Origin: an uncultured Lachnospiraceae bacterium
GTDB taxonomy: Bacteria > Bacillota > Clostridia > Lachnospirales > Lachnospiraceae
Length of the DNA: 13,072 nucleotides
Direction of reading: 5' to 3'
Assembly: GCA_900554205.1 (NCBI GenBank)
Contig: USGM01000099.1
Span: forward strand, 1 to 13,072
How positions within the stretch are numbered: position 1 is the first letter of the stretch; each line of letters opens with the position of its first letter. Below, one piece after another: positions 5,907 through 13,072 of the stretch. Under the pieces are notes generated by a model. The model did not search any database, was not told where the DNA came from, and saw only the letters and a program-made list of their open reading frames with translations. The position numbers were made by a program, and so were the translations under genes.

Positions 5907-8321
5907 ATGAAGAAAAAAGTAGGTGTTATCATCAACTGCATCTGGATCGCAATGCTATTAATCATCGGCATTACGGACTGTACCCTTGGCTACCGAAATC
6001 CGACAGGATATGCGTCAGATACACATATGGCACAGACGGAATCGGCTCTGTATGCTACAGACAATTCGGATGGAGCATCAAAGCTGTACCGTATCGATAC
6101 AAAGGGCAATGTGACTGCAATCGTGGAAGCGGCCGGCGCCACAGAGGGGTATCGGTGCGCCGGCATCCTTGCAGGACAGAATCTGTCGGTTCTGATGGAA
6201 GGGCAGTATACAGAGGACGGCGTGTCAAAAAGCCAGTATCGGATTGCGGAGTATACGCAGGAGCTTGCGTGGATTTCACACAGTGCACCGATCCGGTTTG
6301 AAGGAGACGGCAGGCTGACGGGGTTCAGTGCTGATGACGGAGGCTATTATCTGACTGTTGTGGACGGAAACGGCACAACTGCATCTGTATACCGTGTGCC
6401 GAAGGAAGAAAGTGGGAAGACAGCAGAGGATGGCGGTACGCTGGAGCCGATGAGTGCCGAAGAGGTCACCATGGTGGCAGCGTCGGAGGGAAGGACGATT
6501 TTACAGGCGAGATACCAGAGGGGAAAGATGCTCCTTTATCTGGATGATGGCTCAGGAGCGGAATATTTCGCACAGGATGCAGAGAACATCGGGCAGTTCC
6601 TTGACAGACACTATACGGTAAAGCAGTACCTTGGCAGTCATATGGAGCTGGTGTTCCGGTATGTGATTATCCTGTTTGCGGGCCTTCTGGTTCTGGTTAT
6701 CGCAGAGAGCATGCTGCAGAAAAAGAACCGGATGATCTGCATGATTGCGGCGATGGAGGCAGTGCTGCTGATTCTTGTCGCGGGCAATGTCCTGTTCGTC
6801 TTCCGCATGGATTACAGGAAAGAGGCGGATAAATGCAGGGAGCTGTCGGAGGTGTATCTGAAAGGAATGGCTGACAATGATGCTTTCCAGATGGCGATTC
6901 CGACAGATATGGAGGAGTATTATACCTCGGAGGCTTATTATAAACAGTTTTATGAGATGAGAAAGCTTGTCTACGGAAATGGTGTATCTGCCTATTTCCG
7001 GGAGGCTTGTCTGGTTCGGGCAGGCGATGGGACGATACTTGCAGGTACGGGTATCTGGAACGGACGCCCGATCGCGGAACTTTATACGGATGCGGCGCAG
7101 CAGCTGGCTACCCGCGCAGTCAATGAAGAGAAATACCAGTCGGCAGAGGTGAAAAGCGGGGATAGGAGCTATTTCCTCGGATGTATGCCTGCGGTGCAGG
7201 ATGGCTATGTGCTGATTGGCGTTCTCTCGACGAAGTTTGATCTCTATGAATGGAGAGAGGTTCTGGTCAGGGACGGGCTGATCGGATTGGGGGCTTATGT
7301 GATCCTCAGTGCGCTGGGCATCGGCTTCCTGACTGCTCAGTCCAGAGACATCGGCAAGCTCAGAAAGGTGATGCTCCGTGTTGCAGGTGGCAGTCAGGAT
7401 ATCAAACGCCCGGATGTGCACGGCAAAGACATGGAGAGCATGTGGAACAGCATCAATGAGACGGATAAGACTCTTAAGAAAATGAATTACAGTAAGCTCC
7501 AGATTTTTGAGGCTTATTACCGGTTCGCGCCGAAGGAAATTGAAAAGCTTCTGGAAAAAAATTCTATTATGGAAGTGGCGAGCGGCGACGAGAGAAAGCT
7601 TGCGGGCAGTATGGCGATTGTTGAGGTCGATCCCGCGGGAAAGGATGCAACGCTTGCAAACCGCAACCGTTTTCTGGAGGTACTTGAGAGGAGGCAACGC
7701 GAGCAGGGGGGAATCACGGTATCGAGCGACGCGAGATTGTCCGTGTTGAAGCTGCTGTTTCCCTCTGCAAAAGGAGATACCGTTCAGTTCGCTGTCGACC
7801 TGATCCGGGACTTCCCGGAAAACCAGTGTCAGAGCGGAATACCGGCAGCGGTCTTCCTGTTCCGTTCGCAGTTTATCTACGGAGTTGCGGGGACTGATAC
7901 CCAGTGTTTTCCGTTTCTGGATACCAGAGATGAATTTCATCAGGACGAATATGCTGCATGGCTCGGAAAGCTTGGGCTTCGCGTTGTCGTGACAGAGGAC
8001 GTTGTACAGAGCGGATGTCAGGATAAGGATACCCGTTATCTTGGGTATGTGAGTGCAAATGGCGGCAGGGTGAAGCTGTATGAGGTGCTGGACGCGTGCC
8101 CGAACAGGGAGCGCGTGGCAAAGCTTCAGACGAAAGAGAAATTTGAACAGGCGTTGCAGCTGTTCTATCAATATGACTTTTATCTGGCGAGAAGCACCTT
8201 CTCAGAGCTTCTGCGGGAGTTGCCGGAGGATCGGATTGCAAAGTGGTATCTGTTTGCCTGTGAGAAGCATCTGAATGAGGCGCACGGCGAAGCTGTCGAT
8301 TGTGGATTGCATTATGATTAG
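5907..8321 (+). CDS. Multi-pass receptor with degenerate class III cyclase-like domain
   Basis: This 804-residue protein has four membrane helices (about 5-24, 249-268, 276-298, 456-476). They place residues 25-248 and 299-455 outside and the C-terminus inside. The first outside region is beta-rich with repeated tyrosine/aspartate strands; the second has the size and helix-then-sheet order of a Cache-like sensor. A HAMP-like linker (477-528) leads to a cyclase homology domain (about 538-728) beginning RFAPKEIEKLL and ending GYVSANGGRVKLYEVLDA, followed by a TPR-like helical tail (738-788). In active class III cyclases two Asp bind metal and an Asn/Arg pair stabilises the transition state. Here D575 aligns with the first Asp, but the second position reads as Ser (about S612 before LFP) and the Arg position as Trp (W685), so catalysis is doubtful. 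GGAG (5892-5895) lies 11 nt before the ATG. It probably signals or scaffolds for the operon's envelope proteins. Confidence 0.72.
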   Translation: MKKKVGVIINCIWIAMLLIIGITDCTLGYRNPTGYASDTHMAQTESALYATDNSDGASKLYRIDTKGNVTAIVEAAGATEGYRCAGILAGQNLSVLMEGQYTEDGVSKSQYRIAEYTQELAWISHSAPIRFEGDGRLTGFSADDGGYYLTVVDGNGTTASVYRVPKEESGKTAEDGGTLEPMSAEEVTMVAASEGRTILQARYQRGKMLLYLDDGSGAEYFAQDAENIGQFLDRHYTVKQYLGSHMELVFRYVIILFAGLLVLVIAESMLQKKNRMICMIAAMEAVLLILVAGNVLFVFRMDYRKEADKCRELSEVYLKGMADNDAFQMAIPTDMEEYYTSEAYYKQFYEMRKLVYGNGVSAYFREACLVRAGDGTILAGTGIWNGRPIAELYTDAAQQLATRAVNEEKYQSAEVKSGDRSYFLGCMPAVQDGYVLIGVLSTKFDLYEWREVLVRDGLIGLGAYVILSALGIGFLTAQSRDIGKLRKVMLRVAGGSQDIKRPDVHGKDMESMWNSINETDKTLKKMNYSKLQIFEAYYRFAPKEIEKLLEKNSIMEVASGDERKLAGSMAIVEVDPAGKDATLANRNRFLEVLERRQREQGGITVSSDARLSVLKLLFPSAKGDTVQFAVDLIRDFPENQCQSGIPAAVFLFRSQFIYGVAGTDTQCFPFLDTRDEFHQDEYAAWLGKLGLRVVVTEDVVQSGCQDKDTRYLGYVSANGGRVKLYEVLDACPNRERVAKLQTKEKFEQALQLFYQYDFYLARSTFSELLRELPEDRIAKWYLFACEKHLNEAHGEAVDCGLHYD

Positions 8322-8334
8322 AGGATGAAGCTTT

Positions 8335-9555
8335 ATGAAAAGCAATAACATTTTTCAGGTTTTATGGGCGTCGCTGACGGCGAAGATAACACCTATATTT
8401 ACCAAAATCAAATTATGGACCAGCTGGAGCTTCATTAAAACAAGAGTCGTTGCGGGGATTCGGGGCTTTTTCTCACGGATTTTTAATGTCAGACCGAGAG
8501 ACAAGAAGGATTATTACGAGGTTTTCGGCTGGCTGGTCAGCAAACGGCTTGCCTTTGCGATAGCAGTTGTGATAACGACCCTGAGTCTCATCTATCTGGT
8601 CAATCTGAATCTGATCAAGGGAATCAGTACCAGTGGGACAGAAATCAAGAAGTACAGCTACGATTCGCTGCTTCTGCGCTTTGCGGAGGGGCGCGTACAG
8701 ATTACCGGTGAAGGCGGTTATCTGGCCTATGAGGGCGATGTGGAGAAAGGGTATGTAACAGGAAGCGGTCAGCTTTACAACCGGGACGGGGTCATGGTGT
8801 ATCAGGGGCAGTTTGAAAAGAACTGTTATGAGGGAACAGGCACGCAGTATTACGATGATGGTGTTATGCACTATCAGGGACAGTTCAGCAATAACCTGTA
8901 TGAGGGAATTGGAAAACTGTACAGGGACAACGGCTCTCTCTGGTATAACGGCGGATTTTCGCAGGGAATGAAAGAGGGAGAGGGAGCTCTGTATGACGGA
9001 AGTAACAATCTGGTCTTTCAGGGGAATTTCTCGAAGGATCAGATTGTTTACAGCGATTTCCTCGGCAAGACGACCTCGGAGGCGTCGAAGGCATATACCG
9101 GCAGACGCGATCTGTATGAGGATGACGAAAATTTTGTGGTTGTCATGAAGGACATTGATGCGGTTTATGCGGGTATGCAGAATACCAACGCACTCGATGG
9201 CTCGATCAAGGTGGAAACAGTCTATGTGCTGAAAGACAGCTTTTCTGTCGGAACGGAATCGCTCCGCACGGTGGAAGAACTGAAAGAGTATTTCGGTTCG
9301 GAAAACTATGAGGGGCAGTCGCTGATCACAATGCCGGAGGCAGTGTGCAGCAGCCAGCTTTCCGGCGGTATGTCAGCGGGAGTTGCAACCCAGCGTATCT
9401 ATGATGATTATTACCAGGTGACAGATTATGACGGGGATCAGGAGGTATATCTCTATTCCTTTGAGAAAAGCGGTCTGATCTACACCTTTGTGAGTCATGA
9501 ACAGCAGGGAACATTTTCTTATTACAGTATTACGGAGGCAGAAGGAGGAGCCTGA
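8335..9555 (+). CDS. Single-pass membrane protein with extracellular MORN repeats
   Basis: This 406-residue protein has a basic cytoplasmic N-terminus (1-71), one membrane helix (about 72-94) and an outside region. That region holds four consecutive MORN-type repeats starting at Y132, Y156, Y180 and Y204 (YxGxF...YEGxGxLY pattern), plus a decayed fifth at F228. The period is exactly 24 residues. Residues 245-406 form a separate alpha/beta region with many Tyr and Asp (for example YDDYYQVTDYDGDQEVYLY) that I do not recognise. MORN sheets act as rigid protein- or lipid-binding scaffolds, and here the location and coupling suggest a structural part of an envelope complex. The start is 13 nt after the previous stop, with GAGGA (8321-8325) 9 nt upstream. 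The stop overlaps the next start by one base (TGATG), implying translational coupling with the TolC-like gene and a shared complex. Confidence 0.82.
   Translation: MKSNNIFQVLWASLTAKITPIFTKIKLWTSWSFIKTRVVAGIRGFFSRIFNVRPRDKKDYYEVFGWLVSKRLAFAIAVVITTLSLIYLVNLNLIKGISTSGTEIKKYSYDSLLLRFAEGRVQITGEGGYLAYEGDVEKGYVTGSGQLYNRDGVMVYQGQFEKNCYEGTGTQYYDDGVMHYQGQFSNNLYEGIGKLYRDNGSLWYNGGFSQGMKEGEGALYDGSNNLVFQGNFSKDQIVYSDFLGKTTSEASKAYTGRRDLYEDDENFVVVMKDIDAVYAGMQNTNALDGSIKVETVYVLKDSFSVGTESLRTVEELKEYFGSENYEGQSLITMPEAVCSSQLSGGMSAGVATQRIYDDYYQVTDYDGDQEVYLYSFEKSGLIYTFVSHEQQGTFSYYSITEAEGGA
8728..9015 (+). repeat. Four MORN-coding units, 72 bp each
   Basis: The DNA encodes four in-frame units of exactly 72 bp (24 codons) beginning at 8728, 8800, 8872 and 8944, with a degraded fifth from 9016. 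Units two and three are most alike at protein level (YQGQF then YEG at the same offset). Conservation is clearer in protein than in DNA, so this is an old expansion rather than a recent tandem duplication. Confidence 0.75.
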
Positions 9556-11621
9556 TGAAGAAAACCGGACTGACAGGGATCAAAAACAGAACAGTGACGC
9601 TCCTTCTGGCAGTCTGTGTACTCTTTTCGGCGGGCTGGGGTCTGTCGCCCATGGAGTGTGTGGCGGCGGGAGCGAAGACCCTGACGCTCGCACAGGCAAA
9701 AAAACTTGCGGTGGCAAACAGTGACTCCTACGAGAAGGTAGAGAGCCAGCTTGCAGTAAAACAGGCATCCCTCAGCCAGGCATACCGGTCGATCAGGGAG
9801 AAGCAGAAGAATATGTCCACCTTCCGGTGGTCGCCCCTTCTGTCCTTCAAGTTTCCTACGAAGCCGGATCTGTCGGAGGCATATGAGTTCCAGTTCAAAC
9901 CGATTGAAATTCAGAGCGAGATAGATTCATTGAAGCATCAGCTGACAGATGTTGTACTGGAGGAGTATGAGAAGGTCAGCACACTGTTTGTGGATGCCGT
10001 GGTACTGGATGAATCGATAAGCTTTAATGAAAAGCGTCTGGCTGTATTTGAAGAACAGCTTGTCAAGGACAAGGCAAAGCTGAAGCTCGGCGAAGCAAGC
10101 CAGAACGATATTGACATTCTGAATACCAATATTACGTCCCTGCAGAATAAGATAGCCACTGACAGACGCTCCTATGAGCAGAGCAAGAAAAAGCTGTCGG
10201 ATGCGATCGGCATGGATGTGACGACGGGCTACAGCTTTGAGAACCCCTTTGTGTCCGCGGAGATCGTGCGGACACAGCTGCAGGATCTGACCCAGTATAC
10301 ACTGGATCATGACCAGAGCTACTATGATGTGTGCATGGCCGAGAACACGGCGCTGATCAGTCTCCGTACCAACTATAACCTGATGAACGGGCAGTACGGA
10401 AGCAAGATGAATTATATTTCGGGCTATGTGAATCAGGTGTATGCGGGAACCAAGGTGAATAAAAAAGCATTTAAGAGTGCATATGAGACTTTTTTGCAGA
10501 AGATAGATGAACCATGGCAGGGAAAGAAGAAAATATTATTTATCAGAATTCCAAAGGAATGGTTCAAGGGAGCGATCTCCGGCATCCGCTATGTGGAGGA
10601 TGAGCCATATGCCCTGTATGAGTCGGCTCTGGAGTATGAGGATGCACGGCTGGAGCGAGAGAATGCACAGAAGGATCTGACGGATCAGGTGGCGGATACC
10701 TTTGAAAATTATGTCTCCCTGCGCAATGCCTACCTCGCAGCGGTCGAGGCGGTGAACAAGGCGGAGAAATCGCTGACAGCCGCTGAGAGCCTGAATAAGC
10801 TGGGAGAACTGACAAACGAGGAGTTTACCACAGAGAAAGAGGACTACGAGGAACTGCAGAATGAGATGTTTTCTGCATTAGCCGATTACACCAAGGCGTT
10901 GTATTCCTTTGACCGCCTTACCTGCGGCGGCGTTTCCGCCCTGCTTGAGGATGCCGGTGCAGACCTGAATGCGGGAGGCGAAGGCAACAGCTACGTCGAG
11001 GCGGAGTATGAAGGCGGCGCATACTATTATATGGAATCAATCATTGAGCAGGAGCAGTTCAGACTGAATGTCTATATCCCGGATGATTTCAGCGTTGAGG
11101 TCACACACTTTGAACTCTGGTGCGACGGAAAGCAGATCGGGGAGAGGACGGCAATCGATAAGAGCATCCGCCATCTGGCACTCACGACGGAGAGCATCGA
11201 TAAGGCATTTATCCGCTTCTATAATGATACAGAATTTGTCGATGACTGCGAGATCGATCCGTCCCAGCAGAGCGGGGAACTGCAGATTGTCACGGGCTAC
11301 ACGGCAACCGGCGACAGCAGGGACAGGGAGCTCGGAGAGTATTCGCTCACGGTCAACGCTACTACAGGAATTGTAACAGTGGAGCTATCTCCGCAGAAGG
11401 ACAAAGAGATCGCATACTACAGGATCAGCACCTCTGACGGAGTGTACCTGACGGGAGACAGCTATTACAGTATTGAGAAGGGCTTCCGGTATTTGAGCAT
11501 TCTGGAGAACGGCATTGCCGATCTGAACATTGAGTTTTATGATGCGTCAAAGAATAAGATCTTTGATGGATATTTTGAGACTGCGGGCAATAAGCTTATG
11601 GAAAACAGCGGGGAAGAGTGA
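9555..11621 (+). CDS. Secreted TolC-like protein with extra C-terminal beta-rich region
   Basis: This 688-residue protein has a signal peptide (basic 1-12, hydrophobic 13-30, likely cleavage after VAA or VAAGA near 38-40). It then has the TolC-type start LTLAQAKKLAVANS (43-56) and two similar helical halves. The halves share KLGEASQNDIDILNTNI (177-193) and KLGELTNEEFTTEK (415-428), each followed by long helices, the duplicated hairpin layout of outer-membrane efflux proteins. Where TolC carries its barrel strands there are two related beta-prone inserts (about 91-118 and 325-356) sharing LLSFKFP/ILFIRIP. Residues about 476-688 form an additional beta-rich, acidic region not found in classical TolC (usually 420-490 residues). 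TolC proteins form trimeric export channels. In a presumed monoderm it would more likely be a helical tube in or across the wall. GGAGGAG (9544-9550) lies just before the ATG. The fold assignment is good; the function is inference. Confidence 0.75.
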   Translation: MKKTGLTGIKNRTVTLLLAVCVLFSAGWGLSPMECVAAGAKTLTLAQAKKLAVANSDSYEKVESQLAVKQASLSQAYRSIREKQKNMSTFRWSPLLSFKFPTKPDLSEAYEFQFKPIEIQSEIDSLKHQLTDVVLEEYEKVSTLFVDAVVLDESISFNEKRLAVFEEQLVKDKAKLKLGEASQNDIDILNTNITSLQNKIATDRRSYEQSKKKLSDAIGMDVTTGYSFENPFVSAEIVRTQLQDLTQYTLDHDQSYYDVCMAENTALISLRTNYNLMNGQYGSKMNYISGYVNQVYAGTKVNKKAFKSAYETFLQKIDEPWQGKKKILFIRIPKEWFKGAISGIRYVEDEPYALYESALEYEDARLERENAQKDLTDQVADTFENYVSLRNAYLAAVEAVNKAEKSLTAAESLNKLGELTNEEFTTEKEDYEELQNEMFSALADYTKALYSFDRLTCGGVSALLEDAGADLNAGGEGNSYVEAEYEGGAYYYMESIIEQEQFRLNVYIPDDFSVEVTHFELWCDGKQIGERTAIDKSIRHLALTTESIDKAFIRFYNDTEFVDDCEIDPSQQSGELQIVTGYTATGDSRDRELGEYSLTVNATTGIVTVELSPQKDKEIAYYRISTSDGVYLTGDSYYSIEKGFRYLSILENGIADLNIEFYDASKNKIFDGYFETAGNKLMENSGEE

Positions 11622-11650
11622 AAGCCGGCAGGTTACTGAAAGGCATGGTG

Positions 11651-13072
11651 ATGAGTATGAAGAAAGGGAAAAAGAAGGGCCTTAGAATATTCGCCGGATT
11701 TCTGGCGGTGCTGCTGGGCGTTATGGGCTGGCTGGAATACAGCCGTATCGATGCCTACGCGGTGCTGGATGAGTCAACGGCCGTAAGATACAGTGTCTTT
11801 TCAAGCAGGAATACGGTGGAAAACGGCACTCTGTTCATCGGAACCTATCTGATTCATATGTCTGCCATGACGGATGAACTGTATGAAAAGGCGCAGAAGA
11901 GCGCTGAGGATTCCGGACAGTATAATGTTTACTATAAATCGGAGCTGGCAAACGGCGATTGGTTTGATATTTCATCCGCCGAGGGACTGGCGGACATCAC
12001 GGAAGCCGCAGAGCCGGTGGAAGCTGCGGAACTGGCTGATCTCTGGGTGACTTTCTATGCGGGAGCGGATGGTATCGTGCGCAGTGCGACGAACAGTGCA
12101 GCGGTCTGCATCTTTGACCAGCCCTCGCCCTATGATCTGTACCGGCTTTCGGAGCTGGAAGCGCTGCGGAACCAGTATGACAATACCTACACCTCAGAGA
12201 CGGAGGGAGTAAGCCGGTATTTTCATGATCAGCTCTGGTATTTCTTCGGACTGAACCTCAGAAATGCAGTGACGGATGAGTGCGACCGACAGATTAATCT
12301 CTTGCAGGGAGTCTACAACAGTCTACAGCAGCAGGAAAAGAGCGAACAGGCGGAGATCCTGTATGCATTGATGGGAAAAATCGATGCAAAGCGCCGGGCA
12401 GAAGTCTTCTATCAGCTGATGGAGGCGGAGGACAGCAGACTGAATCAGCTGCAGTCAATTCTGGGCGGCTCAGCCTACAATAAGGACAACTACAATGGCG
12501 AACAGTTCGTGGCGAGCGCGGATCTGTCGGATGCGGTTGGAACAGCGATGGAGAGCTGCGAATCAAGCTATATCACACACAGCGGCAACCAGATCGCAAA
12601 CGATGGCACGGTTCTCGGAGAGGCGGAGTATACGCTGAGCATGAGCATTTTGCAGAAGGCGGAGAGCGGGAATGCCAATCTGGAAACCGAACTGCAGAAA
12701 TTAAAAAATCTCTACAGTATCAAGGATTCGCTGATCAAGGATAAAGACGCTGAGCTGTCCCTTCTCGAACGGGAGCTGATCCCTGAGGCGGAGAAAAGAC
12801 TGCAGAAAGCATTTTCTTCCGGGGCAGGGCAGGAATATAAGGCAGCGGTTGCACAGGGAAAGAGCAAGGCGGCATGTGAGAAGCTGCTGACACTCCAGAA
12901 GACGGAGCAGGATAAGATTTCCAATGAATACCAGTTCCTGATTAAGGCAAAGACAGAGCGCATGGGCAGTCAGGCAGCGGCGGACTACCTGTTTGACAAG
13001 ATAGAGGAAGCGGGAAATTATTACAACAACATAAAGGATGATGCCTACGCGCAAAATGCGCAGGCGGGAGTA
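11651..13072 (+). CDS. Membrane-anchored coiled-coil protein, partial (3' end beyond window)
   Basis: The frame stays open to the window end, giving 474 visible residues. A lysine-rich start (MSMKKGKKKGLR) and a hydrophobic helix (about 13-28) place the rest outside; an AYA at 35-37 leaves signal-peptide cleavage possible. Residues 40-160 are mixed alpha/beta (for example TLFIGTYLIHMSAMTDELYEKAQ and the segment WVTFYAGADGIVRSATNSA). From about 165 onward long helices rich in Gln, Glu, Lys and Ala suggest coiled coils, notably 205-270 and 340-435. No family is recognised. I chose ATG 11651 because GAAAGG (11638-11643) lies 7 nt upstream; ATGs at 11645 and 11657 are alternatives that change two residues. 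Following a TolC-like gene, it could be the adaptor (membrane-fusion-like) partner, but no lipoyl-type motif is visible. It begins 29 nt after the previous stop, so it is in the same operon. Confidence 0.65.
   Translation, partial: MSMKKGKKKGLRIFAGFLAVLLGVMGWLEYSRIDAYAVLDESTAVRYSVFSSRNTVENGTLFIGTYLIHMSAMTDELYEKAQKSAEDSGQYNVYYKSELANGDWFDISSAEGLADITEAAEPVEAAELADLWVTFYAGADGIVRSATNSAAVCIFDQPSPYDLYRLSELEALRNQYDNTYTSETEGVSRYFHDQLWYFFGLNLRNAVTDECDRQINLLQGVYNSLQQQEKSEQAEILYALMGKIDAKRRAEVFYQLMEAEDSRLNQLQSILGGSAYNKDNYNGEQFVASADLSDAVGTAMESCESSYITHSGNQIANDGTVLGEAEYTLSMSILQKAESGNANLETELQKLKNLYSIKDSLIKDKDAELSLLERELIPEAEKRLQKAFSSGAGQEYKAAVAQGKSKAACEKLLTLQKTEQDKISNEYQFLIKAKTERMGSQAAADYLFDKIEEAGNYYNNIKDDAYAQNAQAGV

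Noticed and set aside
6552..8171. 539-residue open frame on the minus strand
   Set aside because: It lies entirely inside the 804-residue receptor gene, has no ribosome binding site or recognisable domain, and is His/Arg/Leu-rich as expected for an antisense shadow of GC-biased coding DNA.
8728..9015. CRISPR or recent tandem DNA repeat at the 72-bp periodicity
   Set aside because: The period is due to in-frame MORN repeats. DNA identity between units is low and there are no spacers.

Overview
The window looks like chromosomal DNA from a Clostridia-type Firmicute, most likely a Lachnospiraceae member. The grounds are a DUF4250 small protein beside an ASKHA/DUF4445 protein, AGGAGG-type ribosome binding sites and moderate GC content. 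All genes I accept lie on the + strand. No tRNA, rRNA, CRISPR array or insertion sequence is visible. The longest gap between genes is about 200 bases (2997-3196) and it carries regulatory DNA.

Region 1 (1-2256) is a housekeeping-type transcription unit. It holds the 3' end of a ClpB-like AAA+ disaggregase, a 57-residue DUF4250 protein that overlaps clpB by an ATGA, and an ASKHA/DUF4445 protein of the corrinoid-activator type that starts at a TTG. A stem-loop at 2221-2256 probably ends the unit. Region 2 (2295-2996) is a single membrane-anchored polysaccharide deacetylase with an intact NodB motif set.

Region 3 (about 3007-13072, open at the right edge) is the unusual part. A near-consensus sigma-A promoter (TTGTAA, 17 bp, TATAAT) is preceded by two 12-bp direct repeats exactly 21 bp apart. 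It drives a tightly packed operon of at least six genes: (a) a 602-residue soluble protein resembling proteins near phage-tail or contractile-injection clusters, ending in an Ig-like domain; (b) a 282-residue protein with a possible pseudokinase-like cytoplasmic domain and one C-terminal membrane helix; (c) an 804-residue, four-helix receptor with two outside domains, a HAMP-like linker, a degenerate class III cyclase-like domain and a helical tail; (d) a single-pass protein with outward-facing MORN repeats of exact 24-residue period; (e) a secreted TolC-like protein with an extra C-terminal beta-rich region; (f) a membrane-anchored coiled-coil protein cut by the window end.

Taken together, region 3 looks like the first part of a multi-protein envelope machine: a TolC-like conduit, a possible adaptor, sensor and scaffold proteins with degenerate signalling domains, and one soluble component hinting at a phage-tail-like apparatus. 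The system-level reading is inference. The genes beyond 13072 would decide whether sheath, tube and baseplate genes or a transporter follow.
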